From contig NC_020908.1 of NCBI RefSeq assembly GCF_000155735.2, forward strand, positions 1,059,001 through 1,123,000: a DNA stretch of 64,000 nucleotides, read 5' to 3'. Within the stretch, counting starts at the first letter, position 1. The number at the start of each line of letters is the position of its first letter. Source of the DNA: Octadecabacter arcticus 238 (lineage in GTDB: Bacteria; Pseudomonadota; Alphaproteobacteria; Rhodobacterales; Rhodobacteraceae). Made by a program: the position numbers and the translations under genes. The notes beneath the pieces are model-generated. The model saw nothing but the letters and a program-made list of their open reading frames with translations. It was not told the origin of the DNA and made no database searches. Below are positions 43,324 to 53,037 of this stretch, one piece after another.

Positions 43324-44664
43324 TTATCGGCCCATAAGTGCATCGTCATGGGGATATGTCGTCAAGTTTTCGAACCCGTCTTCGGTGATCAGCACTTGGT
43401 CTTCGAGTTTGATTGAAAAATCGCCGCCCTCTTCGCCGAGCAAAGCCTCAACGCACAAAACCATGCCCGCTTTGAGCTCGTGATCAAACGCGCCGTCGAC
43501 CATGCTGTCGGGATAGGCGACCAGTGGCCATTCATCGCACAGGCCAACGCCGTGCATTAGGCAGCCGTATTTTTGTTTTTGATATTTGGCGTCCAGCACA
43601 TGGGTGTTGCGGCTGAGGTCCTGGATATTCACGCCCGGCTTGAGCATTTGCATATTGGTCTCAATATGTTCGACACCGTGCTTCATCGCCTCAACCATAT
43701 CGGGGCGGGGTTTTTCATCGCCGATCCACCACGTGCGTGAGATGTCGATACAAATGCCGTAGCTGCCAATCAGATCTGTATCAAACGCGAGGATTTCGTT
43801 CGGCTGGGTGATTCGTGGTCCACATTCCTGGAACCACGGGTTCGTGCGCGGGCCGGACGCCAGCAGACGGGTTTCGATCCATTCGCCGCCGCGTTTGATA
43901 TTTTCGCCGTGGAGCACCGACCAGATATCGTCCTCGGATGTGATGCCATTGCCGGACCTATTGCGGGCGAAATCCTCCATAACTTTGACGGCGGTTTCGC
44001 AGGCGTGATTGGCGCAGCGCATGGCAAGAATTTCGTCGACGCCTTTGATGGAGCGTGCGTGTTCGGTGACTTCTTCGCCTTCCATCACCTCAAATCCGCG
44101 GGCTTCTAGTGCGCGAAGTCCGTCGACCATGATCTTGTCCACCGCGAGGCGGGTGTTTGTCCCTGCATGTTCGCCCATGATGTCTTTAACCTCATCCGCG
44201 AAGGTAGATGCGGCCTGTAAGCCTTTGTTACCGTTTGAGAAATAGAACATCGATGCACCGCTGCGCCGTTCGCGCACAAGCGGGTTAAACGCGCTCAGGA
44301 ATGGCGAAATTTTGTAGTCCCAGATAACCATGTATCCATCGGCACACAGCAGCACCGCACGAAACGGATTGTGGGTGTTCCACAATTGCATATTGGTGCT
44401 GTCGGTAGCGTATCGAATGTTGAGCGGGTCAAACATCAGCAAGCCGCCATACCCGCGATCAACAATGTGTTGTGTCAGGCGTTGCCAGCGGTATTCGCGC
44501 ATGTTCTGCAAGTTCGGCAAAACCAGACCCGCAGTATCCCATTCACCAAACGCCAGCTGCGTCGGCCCGATTTCAACGCGGTCGTTGTCATTTGGGCTAC
44601 CGTCCCCCAAAACAGAGCCCTTGGACGGGTCGATTTTACGGGTATCGCGATAATGGGTGTTCAT
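43324..44664 (-). CDS. dddP: DMSP lyase DddP
   Basis: A 446-residue M24-metallopeptidase-fold enzyme that cleaves dimethylsulfoniopropionate to dimethyl sulfide and acrylate. The residues known to bind the metals in structurally studied DddP fall at the same numbers here: Asp295, Asp297 (AFDTDL), Asp307 (GICIDISR), His371 (LMHGVGLCDEW), Glu406 (VLCVEA) and Glu421 (IKLEDQ); catalytic Asp377 is also present. The length is the family length. ATG 44664 (MNTHYRDTRKIDPSKG) is preferred to an upstream in-frame start. It is divergent from a DUF3445 gene. Confidence 0.95.
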   Translation of the reverse strand: MNTHYRDTRKIDPSKGSVLGDGSPNDNDRVEIGPTQLAFGEWDTAGLVLPNLQNMREYRWQRLTQHIVDRGYGGLLMFDPLNIRYATDSTNMQLWNTHNPFRAVLLCADGYMVIWDYKISPFLSAFNPLVRERRSGASMFYFSNGNKGLQAASTFADEVKDIMGEHAGTNTRLAVDKIMVDGLRALEARGFEVMEGEEVTEHARSIKGVDEILAMRCANHACETAVKVMEDFARNRSGNGITSEDDIWSVLHGENIKRGGEWIETRLLASGPRTNPWFQECGPRITQPNEILAFDTDLIGSYGICIDISRTWWIGDEKPRPDMVEAMKHGVEHIETNMQMLKPGVNIQDLSRNTHVLDAKYQKQKYGCLMHGVGLCDEWPLVAYPDSMVDGAFDHELKAGMVLCVEALLGEEGGDFSIKLEDQVLITEDGFENLTTYPHDDALMGR

Positions 44665-44747
44665 GGCTTGCCTCCACTGGGTATGATCAACGTGACGGGG
44701 CAATTTTCGTCTGTCAGGTCAAATAGCGACACGAACAGGCGGCGCAA

Positions 44748-45491
44748 ATGAACGATAGTCGGACCCCGATATTGCAGGATAAATTGCCACGTGGTCAGGC
44801 CGATGTAGCCGCTGCGCGCCTGCCGTCAATGCGCCCTGTCGTGGGCCAGTGGCTGACGTTTGATGGCGCTTATGGTGCACAGATGGGGGAACGGCGCCGA
44901 CTTTTGCAGAGCTGTGAGGCGGATGTTTATGCGCAGACGCCGGATGGTTTGGCGGCTGCGTGCGGATTTGTTGTGGCCGCATTAGACGCTTTGCCGGACG
45001 GGTTTGTGCGGACGGGCGATCATGTGCGCTGTCAGGATGGGCACGAGGTGACGATAGACTGGCGTGCGCCGCTTCGATCTATCGGCGCGGTTTTGCAGCA
45101 AGACGTCTGTATCTTGGAGCGGCGCGGTGATGAGCATGTCTTGAGCGGGGCCGTGTTGTGTTTTCCGGCAAGTTGGACGTTGGCGCAAAAGATCGGCAAG
45201 CCACTGATCGCAATTCATGATCCAGTGGTGGACTATGACAGTGCCATCGCGACGCGGGTTCAGCGTTTATTTGATGGGGTGCAGGAGGGGCGTCCGATGT
45301 GGCGGGCAAATTTACTGCGCTATAATGAGGCCGATTTGCATCAGCCGAGGCTGGAAAACGATCCGCGCCCCGTCGGGCAGCCGGATGCGCCGTATCTGCG
45401 CAGCGAACGGCAAACGATCTTGCGACTGCCGCAGCCTGATGCTGTGGCGTTTGTCATTCACACTACTATGGTGGCGGCAGACGTCCCCTAG
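44748..45491 (+). CDS. DUF3445 / heme-dependent oxidative N-demethylase-like protein
   Basis: A 247-residue protein of the DUF3445 family: MRPVVGQWLTFDGAYGAQMG, LLQSCEADVYAQTP, GAVLCFPASWTLAQKIGKPL and IHDPVVDYDSAIATRVQRLF are typical. Characterised relatives are the alpha-type subunit of a heme-dependent dimethylamine monooxygenase, so methylamine oxidation is possible but unproven. The 83-bp region shared with dddP may give coordinated control. Confidence 0.82.
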   Translation: MNDSRTPILQDKLPRGQADVAAARLPSMRPVVGQWLTFDGAYGAQMGERRRLLQSCEADVYAQTPDGLAAACGFVVAALDALPDGFVRTGDHVRCQDGHEVTIDWRAPLRSIGAVLQQDVCILERRGDEHVLSGAVLCFPASWTLAQKIGKPLIAIHDPVVDYDSAIATRVQRLFDGVQEGRPMWRANLLRYNEADLHQPRLENDPRPVGQPDAPYLRSERQTILRLPQPDAVAFVIHTTMVAADVP

Positions 45492-45499
45492 GCGTGTGT

Positions 45500-45799
45500 T
45501 TAGAGGATCAGGGTAAGAAGAGCGACCATGGCGACGCCCGCGAGCGCGAAGCTGCGGGGTTTGGTGGCGACACCCCAACGCAATGGATCGGACACCATGG
45601 CCCCAATGCTGCGCACGGGTGCGCCGTATTGATGTGCGTCATTCGACATCCCACGGGTTTGCCACGCGGTCGACATCGCTCGTCCGCATTGGTGCGGAGC
45701 AGAGGCCGGACGATCCGTGATCTGATGCGCACCAAAACGTGGCGTAGGGGTTTCGCGGGGGGCCACTTTGGGCGCAAGGGAAAAATCTGTGTTGGTCAT
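45500..45799 (-). CDS. Hypothetical protein with C-terminal membrane helix
   Basis: A 99-residue protein with a polar, probably disordered N-terminal 75 residues and one C-terminal hydrophobic segment (SFALAGVAMVALLTLIL), so it is likely tail-anchored. No family is recognised. ATG 45799 is preferred; an in-frame ATG at 45910 falls inside the glnA terminator. It lies downstream of glnA on the same strand, beyond that terminator. Confidence 0.5.
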   Translation of the reverse strand: MTNTDFSLAPKVAPRETPTPRFGAHQITDRPASAPHQCGRAMSTAWQTRGMSNDAHQYGAPVRSIGAMVSDPLRWGVATKPRSFALAGVAMVALLTLIL

Positions 45800-45908
45800 A
45801 TCTCGATATTGACCAATCAATTCGTCAACAACACGTAACTGATCGGTCAATCTCGGGCGTTTGTTGCGTCCATTGTGTGGCGGGTTGACCAAGTGGGCCT
45901 GGGACATC

Positions 45909-45937
45909 AAAAAAGGCGCCCCGCGGGGGACGCCTTC
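45909..45937 (-). terminator. Intrinsic terminator of glnA
   Basis: On the complement strand AAGGCGTCCCC pairs with GGGGCGCCTT around GC and is followed by TTTTTT. It is 33 bp after the glnA stop. Confidence 0.85.
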
Positions 45938-45969
45938 ACATTGATAGCAGACTCTAAACCCAAAGGGTC

Positions 45970-47376
45970 CTAGCAGCTGTAATACAATTTGAATTCAACA
46001 GGGTGTGGGGTGTGTTCGTATTCGTAGACTTCCTCCCACTTGAGGTCCATGTATCCTTGCAACTGGCCTTTGGTGAACACATCGCTTTGCAGCAAGAAGT
46101 CCATGTCTTTTTCCAACTCTTCCAGCGCTTCACGTAAGGATCCGCAGACCGTTGGGATTTCAGCCAATTCTTCTGGCGGCAGATCATAGAGGTCTTTGTC
46201 GGATGCAGGACCGGGATCGATCTTGTTTTTGATCCCGTCAAGACCGGCCATCAACAGCGCTGCAAAGCAAAGGTATGGGTTGGCGGCGGGGTCAGGGAAA
46301 CGGGCCTCAACGCGCTTGGCTTTGGGGGATTCTGTCCACGGGATCCGCACGCAACCAGAGCGGTTGGAGGCGGAATAGGCGCGCAGAACTGGGGCCTCAA
46401 AGCCCGGGATCAGCCGCTTATAGGAGTTGGTGGACGGGTTCGTGATCGCGTTCAAAGCTTTGGCGTGTGTCAGGATTCCGCCAATGAAATACAGCGCTTC
46501 TTGTGACAGGTCGGCGTATTTGTCGCCTGCAAACAAAGGCTTGCCGTCTTTCCAGATCGACATGTTTACGTGCATGCCCGTGCCGTTGTCGCCCGCGATG
46601 GGCTTAGGCATGAATGTTGCGGTCTTGCCGTAAGCCTGTGCGACGTTGTGCACGACGTATTTGTACTTTTGCAGCTCATCGGCTTGTGTCGTCAACGTGC
46701 CGAAGATCAGGCCGAGTTCGTGCTGACAGGACGCCACTTCGTGGTGGTGCTTATCGACTTTCATGCCCATGCGCTTCATCGTCGACAGCATCTCAGAACG
46801 GATGTCTTGCGCGTCATCGATTGGGTTCACAGGGAAATAGCCGCCTTTGACACCGGGACGGTGGCCTGTGTTGCCCATTTCGTACTGCGTATCCGTGTTC
46901 CAGGATGCGTCGATTGCATCAACTTGGTAGGACACTTTGTTGATGCCGACTTGGTAGCGGACATCGTCAAACAGGAAGAATTCAGCCTCGGGACCCCAAA
47001 AAGATGTGTCGCCGATACCCGTGGATTTCAAATATGCCTCAGCACGTTCGGCGGTTCCGCGTGGGTCGCGGTCGTAGCCTTCGCCGGTGTCTGGTTCGAC
47101 CACAGAGCAGTGAATGCACAGCGTTTTTTCAGCGTAAAACGGGTCAATGTAGGCGCTATCGACATCCAGCATCAGCTTCATGTCGGATTTATCGATAGAT
47201 TTCCAACCAGCGATGGAGGATCCGTCGAACATGAAGCCTTCTTCAAGGAAGTCTTCGTCAACTTGATCTGACATCAAGGTCACGTGCTGCAGCTTGCCGC
47301 GCGGGTCGGTGAAACGGACGTCGACATAATCGATGTCTTCGTCTTTGATCATTTTGACAATATCTTTGTTGGTCAT
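45970..47376 (-). CDS. glnA: Glutamine synthetase, type I
   Basis: A 468-residue dodecameric enzyme that makes glutamine from glutamate and ammonia. Conserved features include [36 protein letters not shown] and [17 protein letters not shown]. The adenylylation Tyr is in [11 protein letters not shown] (about residue 398), so activity is probably controlled by GlnE. It follows glnB by 73 bp in a leftward glnBA operon. Confidence 0.97.
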   Translation of the reverse strand: MTNKDIVKMIKDEDIDYVDVRFTDPRGKLQHVTLMSDQVDEDFLEEGFMFDGSSIAGWKSIDKSDMKLMLDVDSAYIDPFYAEKTLCIHCSVVEPDTGEGYDRDPRGTAERAEAYLKSTGIGDTSFWGPEAEFFLFDDVRYQVGINKVSYQVDAIDASWNTDTQYEMGNTGHRPGVKGGYFPVNPIDDAQDIRSEMLSTMKRMGMKVDKHHHEVASCQHELGLIFGTLTTQADELQKYKYVVHNVAQAYGKTATFMPKPIAGDNGTGMHVNMSIWKDGKPLFAGDKYADLSQEALYFIGGILTHAKALNAITNPSTNSYKRLIPGFEAPVLRAYSASNRSGCVRIPWTESPKAKRVEARFPDPAANPYLCFAALLMAGLDGIKNKIDPGPASDKDLYDLPPEELAEIPTVCGSLREALEELEKDMDFLLQSDVFTKGQLQGYMDLKWEEVYEYEHTPHPVEFKLYYSC

Positions 47377-47449
47377 ATCAGCGGTCTTTCGTTTGATAGG
47401 TTTGATGTAGGGCTGAAAGTACTGCGCGCTGGGTGGCAGCGCTCAATAT

Positions 47450-48176
<727 letters not shown>

Positions 48177-48668
48177 TTACACGGCAGTACTGGCCACTTC
48201 GAGGCCGTCTGCATAAACTATGTGCTGAAGGTCAAAGATCAGTTCATAAACGGTTATTGTTCTGGCAGCGATTTTGGACACGAATTCACCGTCAATCAGG
48301 CGTTTCGCCTTTACTGTTGCGACATCAGCGCCAAACAAAGCTTTGGCGCGCCAGTCGCGAATGTGAACCAGCGTGTCGGGGCCCATGATCATATCGGACT
48401 GTGGTCGTGTATGGCCAAGCGAACCAGCCTTGATTTTGATAGCTGCAACCCGGACTTGTGAGATGCGGATGTCGCGCAGGATCGCCATGCCGCTGTCACG
48501 GGTGATGATCCGGTCGACGGCATTCAAATGCTCGACAGGAAGGTCGCCGTCCAGTGTTATCACTGTGGTCCCTGTCGCGAGCCCGCAGACATTGGCGGGT
48601 TTTACCGCGCTGCATTCTTTGAAATCTCGCGTCATTTCCATGTGCATGGCGTTACTCGCTCTAATCAT
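48177..48668 (-). CDS. Hint (Hedgehog/intein) domain protein
   Basis: A 163-residue protein that is mostly a Hint-like domain: CGLATGTTVITLDGDLPVEH, VDRIITRDSGMAILRDIRIS and a C-terminal TVYELIFDLQHIVYADGLEV, reminiscent of the autoprocessing fold found at the end of many roseobacter secreted proteins. Here it stands nearly alone, without a large N-terminal passenger. It may be a remnant or a small regulator; function unknown. Confidence 0.72.
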   Translation of the reverse strand: MIRASNAMHMEMTRDFKECSAVKPANVCGLATGTTVITLDGDLPVEHLNAVDRIITRDSGMAILRDIRISQVRVAAIKIKAGSLGHTRPQSDMIMGPDTLVHIRDWRAKALFGADVATVKAKRLIDGEFVSKIAARTITVYELIFDLQHIVYADGLEVASTAV

Positions 48669-48930
48669 TAAACCACTACCTCAGTCTTTTGACCTGAAAT
48701 ATGGCAACAAAAAGTTACTGGTGCGGCAATAATCGCGCAATTCCGCATGACGACCCAAAAGTGAGTCTTTTTCGTCACGGCAAGGGTTCAATCTATAGTG
48801 ATCGCCAAAGCCCTGAATAATAACGTCAGATCATGTCAAATGGCTTGCGTTTTTCTCTCGCATCCCTGCCGACACTTTGCTAGGAAGCGCGCAACTTAGG
48901 GGGAGGGCATCGTCGTCCCCTTAAATATAT

Positions 48931-49015
48931 GCGGGTGTGGCGGAATTGGTAGACGCACTTGGTTTAGGTCCAAGCGCCGCAAGGCGTGGGGGTTCGAGTC
49001 CCTTCACCCGCACCA
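48931..49015 (+). tRNA. tRNA-Leu (anticodon UAG)
   Basis: An 85-nt class II tRNA. The acceptor stem GCGGGTG pairs with CACCCGC, and CCA is encoded. The anticodon stem CTTGG/CCAAG encloses TTTAGGT, giving anticodon UAG. A long variable arm (CGCCGCAAGGCG) and the T-loop GGTTCGAGTCC confirm leucine. It ends 48 bp before tig. Confidence 0.97.
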
Positions 49016-49063
49016 CGATATTTTTGGCCCTTCGGCCTGTGAGACAAAGAAAAGGACGATACC

Positions 49064-50395
49064 ATGACGGTCAAAGAGACCCTGAACGACGGCCTCAAGC
49101 GCGGCTATGAGATCAAAATCACGGCTGCCGAACTGGACGCAAAAGTCCTAGAGAAGCTCAAAGAGGCACAGCCTGAAGTCGAGATGAAGGGATTCCGTAA
49201 GGGTAAGGTCCCGATGGCAATGATGAAAAAGCAGTTTGGCCCCAAGGTTCTGGGCGAAGCAATGCAGGAATCCGTCGACGGTGCCATGAACACGCATTTG
49301 GAAACGTCCGGCGATCGCCCCGCGATGCAGCCTGAGATGAAGATGGCCAACGATGAGTGGAAAGAAGGCGACGATGTTGTCGTTAACGTGTCCTACGAAG
49401 CACTGCCCGTTGTTCCTGAGGTCGATTTCAGCAAGATCAAGCTCGAAAAGCTGGTTGTGAAAGCCGACGACGAGTCGGTGCAAGAAGCGCTGACGTCACT
49501 CGCCGAGACGGCAAAGAACTTTGATGACCGCAAGACGGGCTCAAAGGCCAAAGACGGCGACCAAGTGATTTTTGACTTCCTTGGTAAAGTTGATGGCGAA
49601 CCGTTTGAAGGCGGCGCTGCAGAGGGTCACGCCCTTGAGCTCGGGTCCGGTCAATTCATCCCAGGTTTTGAAGAAGGTCTGATTGGCGTCAAAGCTGGCG
49701 AAGACAAGAACGTGGAAGTCACATTCCCAGCTGATTACAATGCTGAGCACCTTGCAGGCAAAGTTGCTGTGTTTGAGTGCAAAATCCTGAACGTTAAAGA
49801 ACCCAAGACATCCGAGATTGACGATGAGATGGCTAAGCAGTTTGGCGCAGAAGACCTTGCAGGTCTGAAGGGTCAGATCACGTCAAAGCTGGAAGAAGAG
49901 TACGCAGGTGCGGCACGTGCAGTCACAAAGCGCGCGCTTCTTGATGAATTGGACAAGATGGTTTCGTTCGAGCTGCCACCGTCCTTGGTTGAGGCCGAAG
50001 CAGGCCAGATCGCACATCAGCTGTGGCACGAAGACAACCCAGAGGTTGAAGGCCACGATCACCCTGAGATCGAGACCACCGAAGAGCACACCAAACTTGC
50101 AGATCGCCGCGTAAAGCTCGGTTTGCTACTGGCTGAAATCGGTCAAAAAGCCGAAATTCATGTGTCTGATGCTGAATTCACCCAAGCGGTGATGAACCAA
50201 GCCCGTCAGTACGGCGACCAAGCGCGCCAGTTCTTTGAATTTGTGCAGAAGAACCCACAGATGCAGCAGCAGATCCGCGCACCTTTGTTTGAAGACAAAG
50301 TTGTGGATCACATCGTTGAAGCCGCTGCTATGAAAGAAAAAGAAGTGTCTAAGGACGATCTGCAAAAGGCTGTTGAGGCGCTCGAAGAAGAGTAA
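49064..50395 (+). CDS. tig: Trigger factor
   Basis: A 443-residue ribosome-associated chaperone and prolyl isomerase. The ribosome-binding loop GFRKGKVP is at residues 43-50. An FKBP-type PPIase domain spans about 160-245 ([34 protein letters not shown]). The helical C-terminal cradle ends in an acidic tail. It follows AAAAGGACGATACC. Length fits the family, and a strong terminator follows. Confidence 0.97.
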   Translation: MTVKETLNDGLKRGYEIKITAAELDAKVLEKLKEAQPEVEMKGFRKGKVPMAMMKKQFGPKVLGEAMQESVDGAMNTHLETSGDRPAMQPEMKMANDEWKEGDDVVVNVSYEALPVVPEVDFSKIKLEKLVVKADDESVQEALTSLAETAKNFDDRKTGSKAKDGDQVIFDFLGKVDGEPFEGGAAEGHALELGSGQFIPGFEEGLIGVKAGEDKNVEVTFPADYNAEHLAGKVAVFECKILNVKEPKTSEIDDEMAKQFGAEDLAGLKGQITSKLEEEYAGAARAVTKRALLDELDKMVSFELPPSLVEAEAGQIAHQLWHEDNPEVEGHDHPEIETTEEHTKLADRRVKLGLLLAEIGQKAEIHVSDAEFTQAVMNQARQYGDQARQFFEFVQKNPQMQQQIRAPLFEDKVVDHIVEAAAMKEKEVSKDDLQKAVEALEEE

Positions 50396-50418
50396 GCTTC
50401 ACAGCAGTGCGAAATTCA

Positions 50419-50450
50419 GGCCGCTTCCCGTTCAGGGGAGCGGCCTTTTT
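50419..50450 (+). terminator. Intrinsic terminator of tig
   Basis: GGCCGCTTCCC pairs with GGGGAGCGGCC (one wobble) around TTCA and is followed by TTTTT. Confidence 0.9.
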
Positions 50451-50580
50451 CGTGCGCTTCCCTTATCACAAAGCGAAGGTCCGGAATACCTGACCAAATG
50501 TACAAAAATTTTGACTATCCAGATGCGCTGTTTCTCGCTTAGCCTAACGTCGGATGAAACGGATGATATTGGTGATAGTT

Positions 50581-51054
50581 ATGAGTAAGCTTATTTTGAC
50601 TGTATTGGCGATGTTAGGTCTTGCAGGCGCTGCGCAAGCCTGCCCGAATTGGAACCTAAACCCATCCTACGGCAGTTTTAACTTGAGTACGGGACAGATG
50701 CGATCCCCTCAAACCTTGTCCTTGCTGGCTGGGGGCGATAATTACATATGGAACTGTCAGAATGTGAACCCGCAGACCGACGTTGGTGCTGGTTATTTCA
50801 CGTCACAGCCGGACGCGCGGTTTTTCATCAGCGGGATCGAAGGCCGCCGACTGATCATTTCTGTGCGCAGCAATTGCGACTTTGCGCTGCTGATCAACAC
50901 CGGCACAGCGACATGGTACTATGACGACGATGATGCAGGCAATCTGGATCCGCAGATCGTGCTTACCCGCCCGCGTAGCGGCCAGATTGATGTTTGGGTT
51001 GGGACCTACGACGGTGCGACTTGTGATGCGGTCCTGTCATTGCAAGCCCGCTAA
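50581..51054 (+). CDS. Secreted beta-sandwich protein (PPC-like), intact paralogue
   Basis: A 157-residue secreted protein. The signal peptide is MSKLILTVLAMLGLAGAAQA, cleaved before CPNWN. The mature domain has LSLLAGGDNYIWNCQNVN, SVRSNCDFALLINTGTATWY, the acidic run YDDDDAGNLDPQI and IDVWVGTYDGATCDAVLSLQ. Roseobacter relatives are sometimes labelled peptidase S1, but no protease triad is visible; the fold looks like a pre-peptidase C-terminal domain, with cysteines likely paired. ATG 50581 is preferred over 50554. A damaged paralogue lies at 52972-57262. Confidence 0.7.
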   Translation: MSKLILTVLAMLGLAGAAQACPNWNLNPSYGSFNLSTGQMRSPQTLSLLAGGDNYIWNCQNVNPQTDVGAGYFTSQPDARFFISGIEGRRLIISVRSNCDFALLINTGTATWYYDDDDAGNLDPQIVLTRPRSGQIDVWVGTYDGATCDAVLSLQAR

Positions 51055-51080
51055 GGTTATGTCCGAACGCTGAACGTGAG

Positions 51081-51113
51081 GCCCGCACTGGAATCATCCG
51101 GTGCGGCTTTTTT
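51081..51113 (+). terminator. Intrinsic terminator of the secreted-protein gene
   Basis: GCCCGCACTGGA and TCCGGTGCGGC form a stem with an ATCA loop, followed by TTTTTT. Confidence 0.85.
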
Positions 51114-51245
51114 GCGTCGCTTTTGACTAGTCGATGCCGCTGGCATCGAAGGAAGGGGGAGGCCGCGCTAAAGATACAAGTTTACTTTCCACAAACGGGA
51201 TTAAAGCCACCGGCTTCCAGCCGGTCCGCTTTAGCGTAATGTACT

Positions 51246-51314
51246 ATAATCTTCCCTCTCATTTTTAAGACCCCGCGAAGCGGTAAGGGTCTTAAAAATG
51301 AGAGGGAAGATTAT
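51246..51314 (+). promoter_or_regulatory. 28-bp perfect hairpin covering the tnpA ribosome binding site
   Basis: The arms 51246-51273 and 51287-51314 are perfect complements (28 bp) with a 13-nt loop that itself contains CGC-GAA-GCG. The 3' arm includes the tnpA ribosome binding site GAGGGA and reaches the first two bases of its ATG. IS200 elements are known to block tnpA translation and read-through transcription with such leader structures. Confidence 0.7.
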
Positions 51315-51569
51315 GATCTATTCCACAGGAAGCCATACCAAATTTTATCACCGATTTCACGTCGTCTGGACAACAAAATACCGATACAAAGTTATGCGCG
51401 GTGAAATGCGTGAGCGTATCCGTGAAATCATTATCCAAACATGCCAAGAACTTGGCGTGCATATTGAGACGGGCGTATTGTCGACCGATCACGTCCACAT
51501 GTTCATATCGGTCCCGCCTCAGATAGCTTTGTCAAAGGTGATGATGCGGATCAAGGGACGCTCGTCTTA

Positions 51570-52737
51570 TACCAGCGGCCAGAATATCTGACTCATTTTT
51601 TTGGTTTTAATTTTTGGTAAACTCTGAATCAATGACCTCCATAGATTGGGAGGTGCTCATGGGTGGAGCCATAAAAATTACGCGCACGGATATGTCTGCG
51701 AAAGATTTGCGCCGTGCGGCAAAGCGAACCAAGGATGGGCGGGTTGTACGGCGACTACTGGCCATAGCGCTGGTGCTTGATGGGGTGGATCGTGAAACGG
51801 CTGCCCGCAGCAGTGGTATGGATCGACAAACACTTCGGGATTGGGCGCATCGCTTTAACGCAGAAGGCATTGAGGGGTTATCGGATCGGAATGGCAAGGG
51901 GGCAAAACCACGGTTGTCGCCCAAGCAACAGGCGCAATTTGTGGCTTGGGTGGAGGCCGGGCCCGACCCAGTAAAAGATGGCGTAGTACGATGGCGTTGT
52001 GTCGACTTGCAGGCTCGTGTTGAAGAGGAGTTCGACGTGAAACTGCATGTGCGTACGATTGGGAAATATCTAACCAAGCATGGCTTTCGCCGCCTGTCTG
52101 TGCGTCCAGAGCATCCGAAAACTGATCGCGAAGCGCAGCAGACTTTTAAAAAAACTTTACCAGCCTCGTAAACGATACTCTGCCAGAACATGCAAAGGGG
52201 AAGCCTCTTGAGGTATGGTTCCAAGATGAAGCCCGCGTTGGACAACAGGGGACACTCACCCGTAAATGGGCCAAGCGTGGAACTCGCCCGCGCGCACCCC
52301 GTGATATACGCTTCAAATGGAGTTATATCTTTGGTGCCGCTTGTCCCGCACGTGGTACCGCCGCAGGTCTCGTCCTGCCCTACGTCAACGCCGAGGCTAT
52401 GGGGCTGCATCTTGATGAGATCGCAAAAGCTGTCGCACCCGGCTCACATGCCTTGCTGATTGTTGATGGGGCGGGGTGGCATGGCGCAAAATGTTTGCAG
52501 GTGCCAGATAAAATTACGCTCGTTAAGCTGCCACCGTATTCACCCGAACTGAACCCCATGGAAAACGTCTGGGCTTATCTGCGAGCTAATAAACTCGCAA
52601 TCACAGTTTTCGACACCTATGACGAAATACTCGACAAATGTGCACAAGCTTGGAACTTCTTTGCGAACGACCCAGAGCGAATAAGTTCAATCACAGATCG
52701 AGAATGGGCAAGGGTCACTTAATTCGGCCGTTGGCAT
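51570..52737 (+). mobile_element. IS630-type insertion sequence, copy 2 (1168 bp)
   Basis: Same element as 9128-10295, with TA duplicated at 51568-51569 and 52738-52739. Removing it and one TA restores the tnpA frame of the IS200-type host element, confirming the ends. Confidence 0.93.
51659..52722 (+). CDS. IS630-type transposase, copy 2, made by frameshifting
   Basis: The first frame (51659-52171) starts MGGAIKITRTDMSAKDLRRA after GGGAGG and has the helix-turn-helix. At an A7 run (52148-52154, after CTTTT) a -1 shift leads from TFKK into NFTSLVNDTLPEHAKGKPLE and the DDE domain (WFQDEARVGQ, IVDGAGWHG, LNPMENVWAY) ending at 52722. No early stop is present here, so this copy can encode a full transposase of about 354 residues by ribosomal or transcriptional slippage. 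Confidence 0.85.
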
Positions 52738-53037
52738 TATAAGATACAGCGCGAGTTTCCCGAACTGCGCAAACGGTACTGGGGCCAGCGGTTTTGGGCT
52801 CGCGGATTTTTCTCAACAACCAGCGGCAATGTCACTGACGCTGTCATACTTCAGTATCTTGAATTACATTCAAAAAGGGAACCTACCGGCGTCAGCCGGT
52901 AGTCGTTCAGTCTAGGAAAACTGGGTGTTTGGCAGTAGGAAGGGCAATCTTATCAACACATTGGAAATTGAATGAAACATCTACTTGTCTCGACTGTCGC
53001 GTTTTTTAGTTTCACAGGCGCTGCCTGTGCCTGCTTG

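Larger units (their letters stand above)
51202..52902 (+). mobile_element. IS200/IS605-type element, interrupted by IS630 copy 2
   Basis: Single-strand-transposing elements have terminal hairpins instead of inverted repeats. Here a left hairpin (TAAAGC..CCGGC..GCCGG..GCTTTA, 51202-51232) and a right hairpin (CTACCGGC-GTCA-GCCGGTAG, 52883-52902) border the tnpA gene. The IS630-type copy at 51570-52737 splits it. Exact cleavage sites are not fixed from sequence alone. Confidence 0.75.
51313..52902 (+). pseudogene. IS200-type Y1 transposase TnpA, interrupted
   Basis: Two parts join across the IS630 insertion. 51313-51569 encodes MIYSTGSHTKFYHRFHVVWT and the HUH metal motif in STDHVHMFISVPP, up to MMRIKGRSSY. 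From 52740 it continues KIQREFPELRKRYWGQRFWA, GNVTDAVILQYLELHSK (with the catalytic Tyr) to TAG 52900-52902. The reading frame is otherwise intact. Confidence 0.88.

Noticed and set aside
46570..47271. Open frame opposite glnA (233 codons)
   Set aside because: Shadow of glnA on the other strand, with no ribosome binding site or recognisable domain.
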